In this document: positions 20,388-31,575 of the stretch, piece after piece | How the letters are laid out: every line of letters begins with the position of its first letter | Position numbering within the stretch: position 1 is the stretch's first letter | From: Helichrysum umbraculigerum | Taxonomy: Eukaryota; Streptophyta; Magnoliopsida; Asterales; Asteraceae | Reading direction: 5' to 3' | NCBI GenBank assembly: GCA_949592205.1 | Contig: CATIUR010000004.1 | Coordinates: 81,753,337-81,817,336 of the forward strand | Length of the DNA stretch: 64,000 nt | Notes under the pieces: generated by a model | Seen by the model: the letters and a program-made list of their open reading frames with translations, nothing else | Database searches by the model: none | Told to the model about the DNA's origin: nothing | Program-made: the position numbers and the translations under genes

Positions 20388-22137
20388 TGTAACATCCACT
20401 CTTCGGGTCTAGTTGTATTTTAATATTTTCTGACTTTTAATATTTATCGCATGTCAGAAAATAGTTTTGTGTTATTATTTGAAAATAATTGGTTAAAGAG
20501 TCACATAATTTATTGTGACTAGTAAATTGTTAACTGTTTTAATTTAATTCAGTTGACGGTAAAATAAAATAATGTTTCCCCGCAAATGGTTTCTAAGTTC
20601 CAGACAATGATAAGTACGGCGGACAAAAGTAGTACACCTATTTCTAATGTATGTGTAAAATGTGTCTGAGACTTCTCTAAAATTCCAGAAAAAATCGAGT
20701 GAGAGCGAGATGAAAACTCAGAAACCAAAACAAACCCTAATCCTCATGAATATTGTAAAATCAAAATTTTCTCCTTCCCTGTTCTTGCTTGGTCAATCCA
20801 GAAACATCATAGGGATGAGTTTCATGTTGTAAAACAAGACTCTAGGTGAAATTGAGTCCATATAATCTTGATTCAAGCTTCAAAAACGTGAGTAAATCAT
20901 CTCTTGATCATTCTAATTATGTTGTATGCTTCAATTACTTGATTTCTATAAACTTGAAATTTGGGTTTTTGATGTTCTTGGTAAAAATCCAAAATTAGGG
21001 TTTCAAATAGTTGAATTGATATGAGTTAAGCTTTAATAACATGTTATAAGTGTTGCTTTTTGATTTTCATGTAAACCTATAAATGGGTTTTGAGAACTTA
21101 GAGGGAATTAGGATGATTTATATGGAATTAAAGCTTGTAGTTATGATTAGAATTGTAGTTAGTGTTTAAATGGTGATTATAATCTAAGCCCTAACTTGAA
21201 ATTGGAGAATTTGATTAAATGTTCATAGAGTTTCCTAGGTGACTCTAGCCACTGAGTATACGGATAGTACCATCGCCGTGACGACCCTCCCACAGTTTTG
21301 GAGCGTATACTTACATGTCCGTTAGGCAAACAACATATTGATTGGTTGTGGTTTGGTTATAGGGTTAGGTCGCGTTTCTTTAACTCGCGAGGTTTAGCTC
21401 ACCTCCCGAGGGATCACAGTCTAAGTATTCCCACAAAACTATTATTTAGGAAGTAAGTTCCTACGACAACTATTTTGGAAATGTTGATCTTTAGTTAGAT
21501 TAACATGTGTTTCCTACGAAGCAAACTACTACTATGATTTGGAAATGTTATTTACATTTGAAATAACTTGTGTTTCCTACAAACTGTTACTATAAGGAAA
21601 TGTTTTTCCTAAACTGGTGAAACTTGTGTTTCCTATACTACAACTATTCAACAATGTATAAACGAGTTAGTTTATGACACAACTTATACAAACCTGTGAA
21701 TTCACTCAACAATTTTGTTGACGTTTTCTCTATGTTTTTCAGGGAATTAGCAACGTACGTAAGAACTGCATGCATTTCAGGATGGACTACCCTGGACTTA
21801 TTAGGATGCCATATTGTGTGTGTGACTTTTTAGGATTTCTTTTGTATAACTGCAAACATTGCAGTCATACTTATGAAGTCTACTTTTAAGGTGTGAAATA
21901 AATAAGACATAAATGTTTTCAGACTACGCTTTCACTATTACAACTTTCTAAGTTGTAATCTTTTGTAATAACTTTTAAACTTGGCATCTTAATACATTAT
22001 GTTTGTGATAATCATATGCTCTGATAATGAATGTACGTATTTTGAGTTTCGAGAATAACTGCTCACGCCCCGTCACATTATCAGCTTCCGCAAACTACTC
22101 ACATTAATCGTAGATTACCGTTTGGCGGGGTGTTACA
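20388..22137 (+). repeat. Chimeric LTR serving as the 5' LTR of element A
   Basis: 1,750 bp from TGTAACATCC (C-type start) to GTGTTACA (A-type end), followed by the element A primer site. Only the part from about 21237 is A LTR, so A has lost the first ~2.6 kb of its 5' LTR at the chimeric junction. A 31-bp deletion near 21045, relative to other copies, falls between short AACATG repeats and explains the shorter length. Confidence 0.82.
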
Positions 22138-22141
22138 GACT

Positions 22142-22154
22142 TGGTATCAGAGCC
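22142..22154 (+). other. Element A primer binding site
   Basis: TGGTATCAGAGCC, four bases after the LTR end. Same methionine-tRNA primer type as B and copia-1. Confidence 0.9.
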
Positions 22155-22298
22155 ATTGGTTATAGCGAACTAGAGATCTTTAAGTGATTTGAAACCTTAG
22201 AGACCTAGACTATAGCCTTGGCTAGAACACTTTTGCATTCATACATTCATTCATTTGCATACACATGACACGTCACACACGAATTCTTTTGCTTCAGC

Positions 22299-23090
22299 AT
22301 GTCGAGACAAAATCCGATATACCTTTACGACTCAGACGAGGAGCCGACAGAGTGTAGCGATTCGAGCAGTGATACTTCAGCACATGGGAGCCCATCTGGT
22401 CACCCTATGGCAGACACTAATAATGAGCAGGAAGCACCGCCCACAGTATCTGTGGCCCCTCCTGCCACTGTACCTTCTACTACTACTGGTATTCGCTAAC
22501 CGTTCGCCGAAACTTCTCGCGGACCTATACTAAGAATGACACCTAGGATGTGTGTTAGAGATTTTCCTATAGGACCACTTGCGCCACGAGATAAGACACC
22601 GATGACTGAGACAGAAACTTCACCTGAAGAGCCACCACCTAAGAGGCTTAGACCTACTCATTTAGATTGGATGCCTCACATACTGAGACGGTGGAGATCA
22701 CTAGAGGAAATTCCATCTACTTATGAGGTTGGAGAGTCCTCACATGCACCATCATCCCTACCACTGACCGGTGAGCCTCTGGAGATCACTATCCCTACAT
22801 TAGTTGCTATGACCCGCACTATCCTTGAGATGCATCAAGGTACTCGAAGAAATATTAGAGAGTTGCAGAACGACGCATCCCGTCTGAATGGGGATGTGAC
22901 CTCTATCTATGGACGTCTTGGTTCTGTTGAGACTCATACGGTTGTAGATAGAGTGTCAGCTGATGCTACATGAGCACATGTGACCATGTTAGAAAGACGT
23001 GCGACCGTAGCAGGAGTTATGGTTGGAGTTAGTTTGTTGATGACAGTGTTGATGACGGCTGCAGGGTTGTACTTTCCCTATTCCCGTTAG
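22299..23090 (+). pseudogene. Element A ORF0, accessory protein of unknown function (two stops)
   Basis: Homologue of the intact element B ORF0 at 28072. Both open with a short acidic N-terminus (DSDEEPTE here) and share TPRMCVRD, followed by an LxWM...WRSLE block. The same frame runs 263 codons but is interrupted by TAA at 22497 and TGA at 22971. The C-terminus is hydrophobic (about 22995-23080), a likely membrane segment. Position between primer site and gag, in two related elements, argues for an element-encoded accessory protein. Function not recognised. Confidence 0.65.
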
Positions 23091-23337
23091 ACTTATGTAC
23101 GGTGGTTTGTGTATACTTTGTATTGGTTTGAAGATTGTCAACTGATGGGCATATAGAAAGTCCCATCACATTGTGTGTAATGCTTTTGTTTGGTTTGAGA
23201 GATTTTATAGTGTATTGAATAAAAATTGTAAAAAACAGTTTGATTGAAGATGTAATATAAGATTGGATTGGTTTATTATCAGTGTTTGGTATATTAGATG
23301 TTGACTAGTGTTTATTTGTGTGTGATAGAACGGAATC

Positions 23338-24563
23338 ATGCCACCCAAACGTAGAAGTACCAGAAACAGTGAGAGAGAAACTACTCCTCCTGCCGCTGCT
23401 GAGACAATGGAAGAGACAATTAACCGACATGTAGCTGCAGCCATTGCTCAGTACGAAGCAACTCGCAATGACAGGGGAAGTGGTAGCCGAAATATTGACC
23501 CAGTTAATACTGATGTGAATCCAGAAGATGGCCAGCGAGGATGTTCTTACAAGACGTTCTTGGCTTGTAAACCGAGCACTTTTCGTGGTACCGAAGGTGC
23601 TATTGGAATTGTGCATTGGATTGAAAAGATGGAGTCAGTACTTGACATTAGCAACTGTTCACCTGGTACGAGGGTTAAATATGCCACCTGTACCTTGGCT
23701 GATAAGGCATTGACATGGTGGAATGCTCAAGTTCAAACCCTTGGGCGACCAGCAGCATATGCTTTGTCATGGGAAGAATTGAAAAATTTGGTGTTGGAAG
23801 AGTTTTGTCCCCGCAGCGAACTGCAAAAGATTGAGACTGAGTTGTGGGATATCAAGATGACAGGAGCTGATGTCACAGGGTATACCACCAGGTTTCAAGA
23901 GTTAGCACGTTTAGTGCCACACATGGCAACTCCCGAAACCAAACGCATTGAGCAATACATTTGGGGTTTAGCACCACAAATTCGGAGCATGGTAACATCA
24001 TCCAAACCGGATACTTTCAGAAGTGCAGTTAATTTGGCTCAAAGTCTGACCGATGATGCGGTCAGGATGGGAACTTTGATCAAGAAGGCTGCATCAGGAA
24101 AAGGTGAACCAAGCAATACTGATGCTGGTAGTTCTGGAGGTACGAAGCGTAAGTGGAACGGCGGAGGAAGTGACCGTCATGGTCAAACAAACAAGAAGAA
24201 TTCGGAGAATCCAAAGTCTTATGCTGCCACTACTATGGAACCTAAGTCATATTTGGGCAATAAACCCAAGTGTAATAAGTGTAGTAGGCACCACGAGGGT
24301 GAGTGTATATTATGTAACAACTGCAAGGGATGGGGTCACAAGACCCAATTCTGTAGGATCAACCCTCCCCCTCGTGCAAACAATGAACGTCAGAATCAGG
24401 GTTGTTTTGAATGTGGTGATATAAGACACTACCGAAACCGATGCCCCAAACTTAACAACCAAAACTTCAACAACAACAACAATCAGAATAATCAGAATCG
24501 CAACAACAACAATCCCAACAACCGCAACAACAATGATAATAACCGTGGTAACAACAACAACCG
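23338..24563 (+). CDS. gag: Element A Gag, N-terminal part up to the B insertion
   Basis: Retrotransposon Gag of the Ty3/gypsy type. Starts MPPKRRSTRNS like B Gag. The capsid-like Gag domain spans about residues 80-200 (EGAIGIVHWIEKMESVLDIS, ADKALTWWNAQV, EEFCPRSE). Cys-rich knuckles follow, ending with CFECGDIRHYRNRCP near 355-370. After that comes an Asn-rich tail coded by AAC repeats, where element B landed. The frame continues at 38338 once B and one copy of the AACCG duplication are removed, and there it fuses in frame with pol. Confidence 0.88.
24559..24563 (+). other. Left target-site duplication of element B (AACCG)
   Basis: AACCG abuts the B 5' LTR and recurs at 38333-38337 after the 3' LTR. 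A five-base duplication is standard for LTR-element integrase. Confidence 0.92.
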
Positions 24564-27500
24564 TGTGACAACTCTCCAAATTAGGTATTAATTAAATAAT
24601 ATGCATGTGCATTCTTACGCTAATTTCCTGGTTAAGTTTTAACAAAACTCTTTGTTGTGATGTAAGCCTAGCAAGCCCGTACTTTTAAACAAAAAGTAAA
24701 ATGTAATACGTAAGTAACTTATAGTTACGTACAAATATATTCGAACGAACCCGACAAAAATAAATAACAAAAGCTTCGTGACACAAAAATATATAAATAA
24801 CCTAAAACTATTGTTGTTGTAGTTATTTACTTAAATATTATGCTAAACGAGGAAGCATAACGATAGAACGAAAACAATTACGCGTTTTAGCATAAAACGT
24901 AACGTACGCGTCGAAAACGCGCAAAACGAGCCCGACAACCAAACGAGTCAAAAATTATATTTTTGAAACTCAAAATAAAGTATTTAAAATAATACTTCAA
25001 AATATATTAGCCCATATAGGTCGTTAACGAATTAAACGAAACTATCACGTTATAACGTACGATTAACGATTAACCGACAACCGGGCTTAACCCGAATTCG
25101 AGGACCGAGACCCGAGCCCAACCCAAGATGGGATAGGCCCAGACCACGGCCCATTACAACCCACAATCGGCCCAAGGAGCCCAAGGAGGGCAGCCCTAAA
25201 TGCCACCATATTTAAACCACATAAACTTTAATCCTTCCATTATCACATAACCTCACACACACTTAATCATCACATTTCTCTCAACTTTTGGGCTGGAGCA
25301 GCCTCAACCACGACCTCCACCACCTTCCACCATCACCTCCAAGTAAATCTAACACCAAACATCATCATCTAACACCTCATTCATACGGTTTTACGAAGGA
25401 GAAGCAAAAAGGGGACTGCAACTACACATCTCCACATTTCGACCCTAGATCCGTCTTTGCTTGGTATAAACCCCTTCTTATTCTTTTAAATTACTTGGAT
25501 TAAGTTTATAAACATTTTAGTGTTCCATTTCCTACTGATTATGTCCAAATCTATGTTAAAAATCGGATGAACATGCTATTAACCACTGGATAATGACTTT
25601 ACACACTGGATAATAAAATAGATCGGATTAGATCGACCTTAAAAGACTCATTTCATGATGAAATCTAACGTTTCTTAAACCTAAACTCAAGTTTGAAGTG
25701 TCTAGTTTTCATATCTGTAAGCCTCACAAAAATTCAAGTTCATTTGCTATTTTTGATTTCTGAAATAAAAGTACATAGCAGATCTGATGAATCTGACCAG
25801 AATCTTGACCAAATTAAAATGAGCATATCTTGGGCTATGGATCGAATAAACAGGTGAAACCAGAGGGAAAAGATCATAAATTTTGTTACCTTTCTATCCC
25901 TTACTCGCAAATTTTGCGAAGTTTTGAAATACTCCAGATATAGTCAAATCATGTAACGTATATACCGAAACAGGGCTGCTGGACAGACTTGTGTTTGAAA
26001 ATTTATTGAACGAGTTTTACTTAACCAAAAGTTACATAAAAATAAGTTTTGGAAACCTGAGACATAGGGGAATAACCTTTAATTTTCTTGGATTTCAATT
26101 CGGATTCTAAGTTGGTTAAAACGAGCCTTGAGCAAGACCGAAAATCTGGAAAACTAAGATTGAAGGGTTGTTTTTGTAACGAACATAAAAACAACACTTT
26201 TGGATATCCACATGACATGAAACTTATTTTTCATAGATAATAAACACATTTAAGACTTGTGTAAAAGTCTCGAGTCAATCCGAGCATGTTTGACTAAGTC
26301 AACAAAAGCGGGCCTCAAAACGATAAAACGCGAACATATATACCTGCGAATATTGGACGAGCCGATTGGTATACATACACATTTGGGACGAGACATATAT
26401 TATATGAAACAAATAGAGACTAGTGATTTGGAAACTTAAACGACAAACAATTTATATATATGAGATATATGTAAACGAGACGAAACCACATTTAAAAATA
26501 TATGAGTTATAACATACTTATATGTATACAAACTAGATGACACGAGAAATAATATCAATATTTCGACACAATGTCACGACGCAGTTAACAACTTATATTA
26601 TTAAAGAAATTAACAATTTCTCCAAACAAACAAACAACCTATTAACATAAGTGATTAAACAAATCAAACGTACTTATGTTAATACATCTATTGTATATAG
26701 GTTAACACACCTTGGGCTATTATCTGTCGGCTGCTAGTTTTCTATACCGAGCAAATCACCGTGAGTTCACAGCCCCTACTTTACAAATGTTTTATGCTTT
26801 TAACATAGGGGTGTAAACATAGAAACTGCATGCAAACACATGCAGCAAATTATATAAATGCTTTATTACTTTATTCAACTGTTTGATATGAAATATTATT
26901 TCACAACTGTTTTGGGAATTAGACAACAAATCCTAGTACGGACCAGACTTGAGATGTGTGCATGAAAGACCTTATGTCATGCAGACTATAACCATTAGCT
27001 AGGTGACTCTAGCCACTGAGTATACGAATAGTACTATTGCCGTGACGACCCTCCTGTGGATGGAGCGTATACTTAACTGTCCTTCAGGCAAGAAACATAA
27101 GTTTTGGTTGTGGTTTGGTTATAGGGTTAGGTCGCGTTACTTTAACCTGCGAGGTTTAGCTCACCTTTCGGGGGATTATAGTCTAAGCATTCCCACTTAC
27201 TATTTAGGATGAACTCATCCTACAACTGTTTTATACCGGTATACTTTATGGTTATATTTATATGATGGTAAACAACCAGACATACATTTTGGGTAACAAC
27301 CCACATAAACTATATTTTAGGGTAACTATCCCTACAATCTTATAAATTGTAAAACCTGCAAACATTTATTTATTGAATAACAATTCAATAATTCTAAACA
27401 TAAATGGTTTAACATACCTTACATTTATACAAAACCTGTGAATTCACTCAACATATTTGTTGACGACTTTCTTTCTATGTTATACAGGAAATTAGCAACG

Positions 27501-27899
27501 TAAGTAAATAATCGCATGCATTCAGGATGGACAACCCTGGACTACTTAGGATGCCATATATTTTGGGACAGCTTTTGAGGATTTCCTCCGTATTACTGCA
27601 GACATTGCAGTTATACTCACGAAATCTTATCTTAACATATGTATTGTAAAACTTAAATGTTTTAAACTTTATTACTACCGTACGACTTACATAGTCGTAC
27701 TACTTTTGTAATAACTATTTTAAATTGGCATCCTTTATATATTATGTTCTGTATGATCATATGCTCTGATACAGTGAATGCACAATTGTAACGTCAGCAC
27801 CCCCGCTGTTAAACTGTTTACACAAGATGCTTCCGCTAATTATAACTTGCTTCCGCTAAACATTAAATAAACACAATTATGGATTTTGGGGGTGTGACA
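24564..27899 (+). repeat. Element B 5' LTR
   Basis: 3,336 bp, TGTGACAACTCTCC to GGGGTGTGACA, bounded by the target duplication and the primer site. Reading frames inside it recur in the 3' LTR only because the LTR is duplicated; I call none of them genes. Near the 3' end CACTCA is followed by a CAACA/TGTTG hairpin and a CAG, as in the A LTR. Confidence 0.93.
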
Positions 27900-27903
27900 G
27901 ACT

Positions 27904-27916
27904 TGGTATCAGAGCC
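27904..27916 (+). other. Element B primer binding site
   Basis: TGGTATCAGAGCC, four bases after the LTR, complementary to the 3' end of methionine tRNA. Confidence 0.9.
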
Positions 27917-28071
27917 ATTGGTTATAGCGAACTAGAAGTCTTTAGGTGACTGAAAACCTTAGAGACCTAGACTATAGCTTTGGCTAGAACATTCATGCAT
28001 TCATACATACATACGTCTATATACATCTAACATACGACTGACACGTCACACACAATTTCCCTTGTCACAGT

Positions 28072-28863
28072 ATGTCTAGTCAATCACTTATTCATGTTTA
28101 TGCTTCGGACGAGGAGCCGACCGAGGCTACTTTTGAGGGTCCCGCGATCACTGTAGGGGATGAGTCATCTGTTCATTTGAGAGATATGTCGGATGACACG
28201 AGTGACGCTTACATTGCGCCACCACCGACAGCACATGAGGTTACCCCTACTACTACAGGTATTCACCATCAGGCCGCTGAGACTTCTCGCAGGCCTGTGT
28301 CTAGGAGGACACCGAGGATGTGTGTCCGAGATCTTCCTACTGGTCCGTTAGCACCGGCGGACGAGTCTATTGAGTCTCCACGGAGAGCACTCAGGTTTGC
28401 TCACCTAGAGTGGATGACTCCTATGTTGAGGCACTGGAGGTCATTAGAGGGTTTTCCCTCCACATTTGAGACAGGAGAGTCCTCACGACCCCCAGCATCA
28501 CTGCCTACCACTGGAGTGCCGATAGAGCAGACTCTCCCTACATTAGTTGCTGTTATGCGTACATTGTTCTGTATTACTTCTAGCAGGAGTTCTTACCTTG
28601 GACAGGTACAGGATGAGGTCTCCCGTCTGTATGGGGACATGGCTGGTATGCATGAGTGTCACCACTTTCTGTTGAACCACGTGTTTACTGCCCAGGAGAT
28701 AACTGAGTCCACACATGCTCGTGTGAGGGCACTTGAGAGACGTGTTAGGATTGCAGGGCTTGTGCTTGGTGCTTGTGTGGTGATGGCTGTGTTGAGGACA
28801 GCCGTGGGATCATTTCTACCGTACTTCCGTTGGACCTATGTAGGGCGGGTTGTGCCTACTTAG
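28072..28863 (+). CDS. Element B ORF0, accessory protein with C-terminal membrane segment
   Basis: 263-residue intact frame from ATG, between primer site and gag. N-terminus acidic with SDEEPTE. The middle is Pro/Thr-rich up to RTPRMCVRDLPTGPLAP. A conserved LEWMTPMLRHWRSLEGFPST block lies near residues 105-125. A helical region follows and ends in one hydrophobic stretch (GLVLGACVVMAVL) near 228-245, likely membrane-spanning, with a short basic/aromatic tail. Its homologue in A has two stops. I recognise no enzymatic motif. A role in particle assembly or membrane targeting is only a guess. Confidence 0.7.
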   Translation: MSSQSLIHVYASDEEPTEATFEGPAITVGDESSVHLRDMSDDTSDAYIAPPPTAHEVTPTTTGIHHQAAETSRRPVSRRTPRMCVRDLPTGPLAPADESIESPRRALRFAHLEWMTPMLRHWRSLEGFPSTFETGESSRPPASLPTTGVPIEQTLPTLVAVMRTLFCITSSRSSYLGQVQDEVSRLYGDMAGMHECHHFLLNHVFTAQEITESTHARVRALERRVRIAGLVLGACVVMAVLRTAVGSFLPYFRWTYVGRVVPT

Positions 28864-29204
28864 GATTATATATACTATGTATTAGACTTGGAACTTTGGT
28901 TCGACGGGTATAGACAGACCTGTCATGTTTTGTATATCATTTGGATCGACGGTGTGTAGACCGACCCATCATGCTTTGATTTGTCTCTGGACCGATGGAT
29001 ATCTAGGATAGATCCATCATGTTTTGTATAAAAACTTGTGAACTAACTATGATCAGTTATATAATATGACATATGTGTCTGGTTTATTATTATTGTTTAT
29101 GTTACTGTGCATTGTGATTGGATTATGGATTGATAATAGGGACTACATAACTATGGATACTGAAATATGTCTTTGTAACATATAGATCTCTTGAAACTGG
29201 AAAA
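28864..29204 (+). repeat. Non-coding spacer with a degenerate ~50-bp repeat x3
   Basis: Three diverged units at about 28900-29025, each with a GACGG/GATGG core and ending CATCATG or TCATG then TTTTGTA. The homologous spacer in A has about one unit. No coding frame. Confidence 0.55.
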
Positions 29205-29660
29205 ATGGCAGAACCTGTCATAAGTGAATACTCATCAGATGAGGACATAACCATCGACGAGCAGATACAATATGTATATGTCGATACCGAAACAATTCCG
29301 ATAATGGAACTTGTGGAAGAAGAAATTGAAAACCACCAATTCGGCATGGTCGACATAGAGGAGTACGAAAGAGTACGAGACCAGGCTGAAAGATTGGTTG
29401 GTCAAAATTGGGATATTGTGTTCAAATGTAGGAACCGTGAGCTAGAATTGAGAATCCTAAAGAGGCCTATGATTGTCCGAGTTATGGATAAAATACGCTT
29501 CTGGAAGAAAGTGGCTAGTAATCGCAAGAAAAGAGTTAAGTCTTGGATCAAACGTCTGTGCAAATGCTCAACTGAGAATGATCTGGACTATTATCCGACT
29601 CTGCGATACAAAACTATGCTAGAAACACGCTACTTCTCTCCCAATCTGAATCAGGAGTAA
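29205..29660 (+). CDS. Element B-specific hypothetical protein, 151 aa
   Basis: Intact frame from ATG between ORF0 and gag. The matching interval of element A is only about 250 bp and lacks it. The N-terminal third is strongly acidic (SSDEDITIDEQ, VEEEIEN). The C-terminal half is basic with a Lys/Arg run (KKVASNRKKRVKSWIKRLCK). I recognise no family. It could be a captured fragment or a B-lineage accessory protein; the charge split would suit a nucleic-acid-binding or tethering protein, but that is speculation. Confidence 0.45.
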   Translation: MAEPVISEYSSDEDITIDEQIQYVYVDTETIPIMELVEEEIENHQFGMVDIEEYERVRDQAERLVGQNWDIVFKCRNRELELRILKRPMIVRVMDKIRFWKKVASNRKKRVKSWIKRLCKCSTENDLDYYPTLRYKTMLETRYFSPNLNQE

Positions 29661-30321
29661 AAGTGAAAAATCTACACTGCGACAGAGAACATAGCTAAAG
29701 ATAGCTTAATAATGAACTGATGAAGAACTGTCGTAGGAATATAACTATTTTGTTAAGATCTAGGTATAGCTAAGTTTAGTCTAAATAGCACTGTATCAAC
29801 TCGTGTTGTACTGAAAATTCCTCTTGATGAATATAGAAGATATCATCAAGTGTTGTATGAAACGATGTAAGGATGTTTTAGTTAATTTATATTATAACTT
29901 AGGTTCGATTCGAAATCTCGTGTTTATTATATCTACCGACGACTACGAAAGTTTCATCTCTACCTATAGGCGTATAATAGAAAAGTTACCACGCACAAAT
30001 TGTCGAAACCATTTCTTGCAAACTTTGAAAACCTACTATACCTTGAATTATTGATTTTATCTTGAATTCCCTAAAACATTGATTTCGCTTGAACGATGAT
30101 GAAAAGAAATATGTATTTGGCACTATATAATGACGACTGGCCAACGTGATTATATTGTAAAAAGTACATGTGGGTGTTTCAAAGTCGTGCGACATTCAAT
30201 GTGAAACATTATTCTTTCAAATTCTCCATACTATTCATTTGATAGACAATGTGAAATCTTGTTCATCACATTCATTACCTTGGCATTGACTTCTGCATTT
30301 TATTCATCGCAGAACTGAATC
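29661..30321 (+). other. Element B spacer before gag; one short ORF of doubtful reality
   Basis: A 76-codon frame at 29824-30054 (starting MMNIEDIIKC) lies here. It has no recognised motif and no counterpart in A. I see no other signal. Confidence 0.35.
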
Positions 30322-31575
30322 ATGCCGCCAAAACGACGAATCACTAGGAACAGTCAGAAGACAACTGTACCCCCTACACCTGAAACCATTCCACCACCTA
30401 ACACTGAAGAAACTACTGAGCAGATGATTACTAGACGCATTGCTGAAGGTATTGCCGAGTATGAGGCAAGTCGAAACTGTGAGAATGGGATTAATAACAG
30501 TGGATCGACCCCTGTTAATGCTGAGACTGTTGTGAATACCCGCCGAGGGTGTTCATATAAGACATTTCAGGCTTGTAAACCACCTCCTTTCTGTGGCACT
30601 GAAGGTGCTATTGGCATTATACACTGGATAGAAAAGATGGATTCTGTGTTGGACATCAGTGATTGTCTACCAGACACTGCGGTGAAATATGTCGCCTGCA
30701 CACTAGCTGATAAAGCTTTGACTTGGTGGAACATTCAAGTCCAGTCGATGGGACGACCAGCTGCTTATTCCATGACATGGGAAACATTGAAGCGTATGAT
30801 GATGGAAGAATTCTGCCCCCGCAGTGAGATGCAGAAAATTGAGACTGAGCTGTGGAACATTGCCATGATTGGTGCTGATATCACTGGTTATACAACCAGG
30901 TTCCAAGAATTAGCTCGTCTTGTGCCACATATGGTAACACCTGAGTACAAGCGTATTGAACGCTATGTGTATGGATTGGCACCACAGATCAGGAGTTTAG
31001 TTACGTCCTCCAAACCTGACACATTCAGGAGCGCTGTTACTCTAGCGCAGAGTTTAACTGATGAAGCAGTTAGAATGGGAAAACTGACCAAGAAAACTGT
31101 GTTGAGTAAGGTTGAGCCGATCAGTACTGAAGCTGGTAGTTCTGGAGGTAAGAAGCGTAAATGGAATGACCGTCAGGGTCAATCCAACAAGAAAGGATCT
31201 GGAAATCCTAAGTCTTATGCTGCTACCATTGTAGAACCGAAGCCATACCTAGGCAACAAACCTAAGTGTGATAAGTGTAGCAAACACCATGAGGGTGAGT
31301 GTTGGTTTTGCGACAGCTGTAAGGGATGGGGTCACAAAACCCAGAACTGTAAGGTTAACCCTACCCCTAAGGGAAACACTGCTCGCCAAAATCAGGGTTG
31401 TTTTGAATGTGGCGACACGAGGCATTATCGAAACCGATGCCCTCGACTCAATAACCAAAACCGTAACGCCAACAACGCTCGTAACCACAACAACAACGGA
31501 AACAACCGTGGAAACAACAACAACCGAGCCAACAACAACAATGCTAACAATAACAACAACCAACCAGCTCGTTGA
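30322..31575 (+). CDS. gag: Element B Gag
   Basis: 417-residue Gag, closely similar to A Gag. Gag domain at about residues 90-205 (EGAIGIIHWIEKMDSVLDIS, ADKALTWWNIQV, EEFCPRSE, YTTRFQELARLVPHM). A Cys/His cluster near 315-342 is followed by a clear CCHC knuckle (CFECGDTRHYRNRCP) near 360-374. The tail is Asn-rich. In A the same frame runs directly into pol; here it stops at TGA 31573-31575, aligned to a Gly codon in A, so the stop is probably a mutation and not a regulated gag-pol junction. Confidence 0.9.
   Translation: MPPKRRITRNSQKTTVPPTPETIPPPNTEETTEQMITRRIAEGIAEYEASRNCENGINNSGSTPVNAETVVNTRRGCSYKTFQACKPPPFCGTEGAIGIIHWIEKMDSVLDISDCLPDTAVKYVACTLADKALTWWNIQVQSMGRPAAYSMTWETLKRMMMEEFCPRSEMQKIETELWNIAMIGADITGYTTRFQELARLVPHMVTPEYKRIERYVYGLAPQIRSLVTSSKPDTFRSAVTLAQSLTDEAVRMGKLTKKTVLSKVEPISTEAGSSGGKKRKWNDRQGQSNKKGSGNPKSYAATIVEPKPYLGNKPKCDKCSKHHEGECWFCDSCKGWGHKTQNCKVNPTPKGNTARQNQGCFECGDTRHYRNRCPRLNNQNRNANNARNHNNNGNNRGNNNNRANNNNANNNNNQPAR

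Larger units (their letters stand above)
1..22137 (+). repeat. Tandem array of about 2,366-bp units with chimeric LTRs
   Basis: The same unit recurs head to tail. Its internal junction (C-LTR text ending TTTCCT joined to A-LTR text starting AGGTGACTC) is seen at about 2331, 14171, 16536, 18902 and 21236. Spacing is 2,366 (after removing copia-1), 2,365, 2,366 and 2,334 bp. Each unit holds the 3' part of the element A LTR, 585 bp of element C internal DNA with its polypurine tract, and the 5' part of the C LTR. The left end lies outside the window and the right end runs into element A. No unit has a coding frame with retroelement similarity. Copies differ by few base changes. Confidence 0.9.

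Noticed and set aside
1..22137. Ordinary centromeric or ribosomal satellite
   Set aside because: The unit is fully explained by pieces of two LTR elements, with LTR ends, polypurine tracts and a chimeric junction; no rRNA or known satellite sequence was recognised.
26021..26439. Frames at 26021-26218 and 26257-26439 that recur almost unchanged at 36454-36651 and 36690-36872
   Set aside because: They look conserved only because they lie in the two LTRs of element B; no start context, motif or neighbour supports them.
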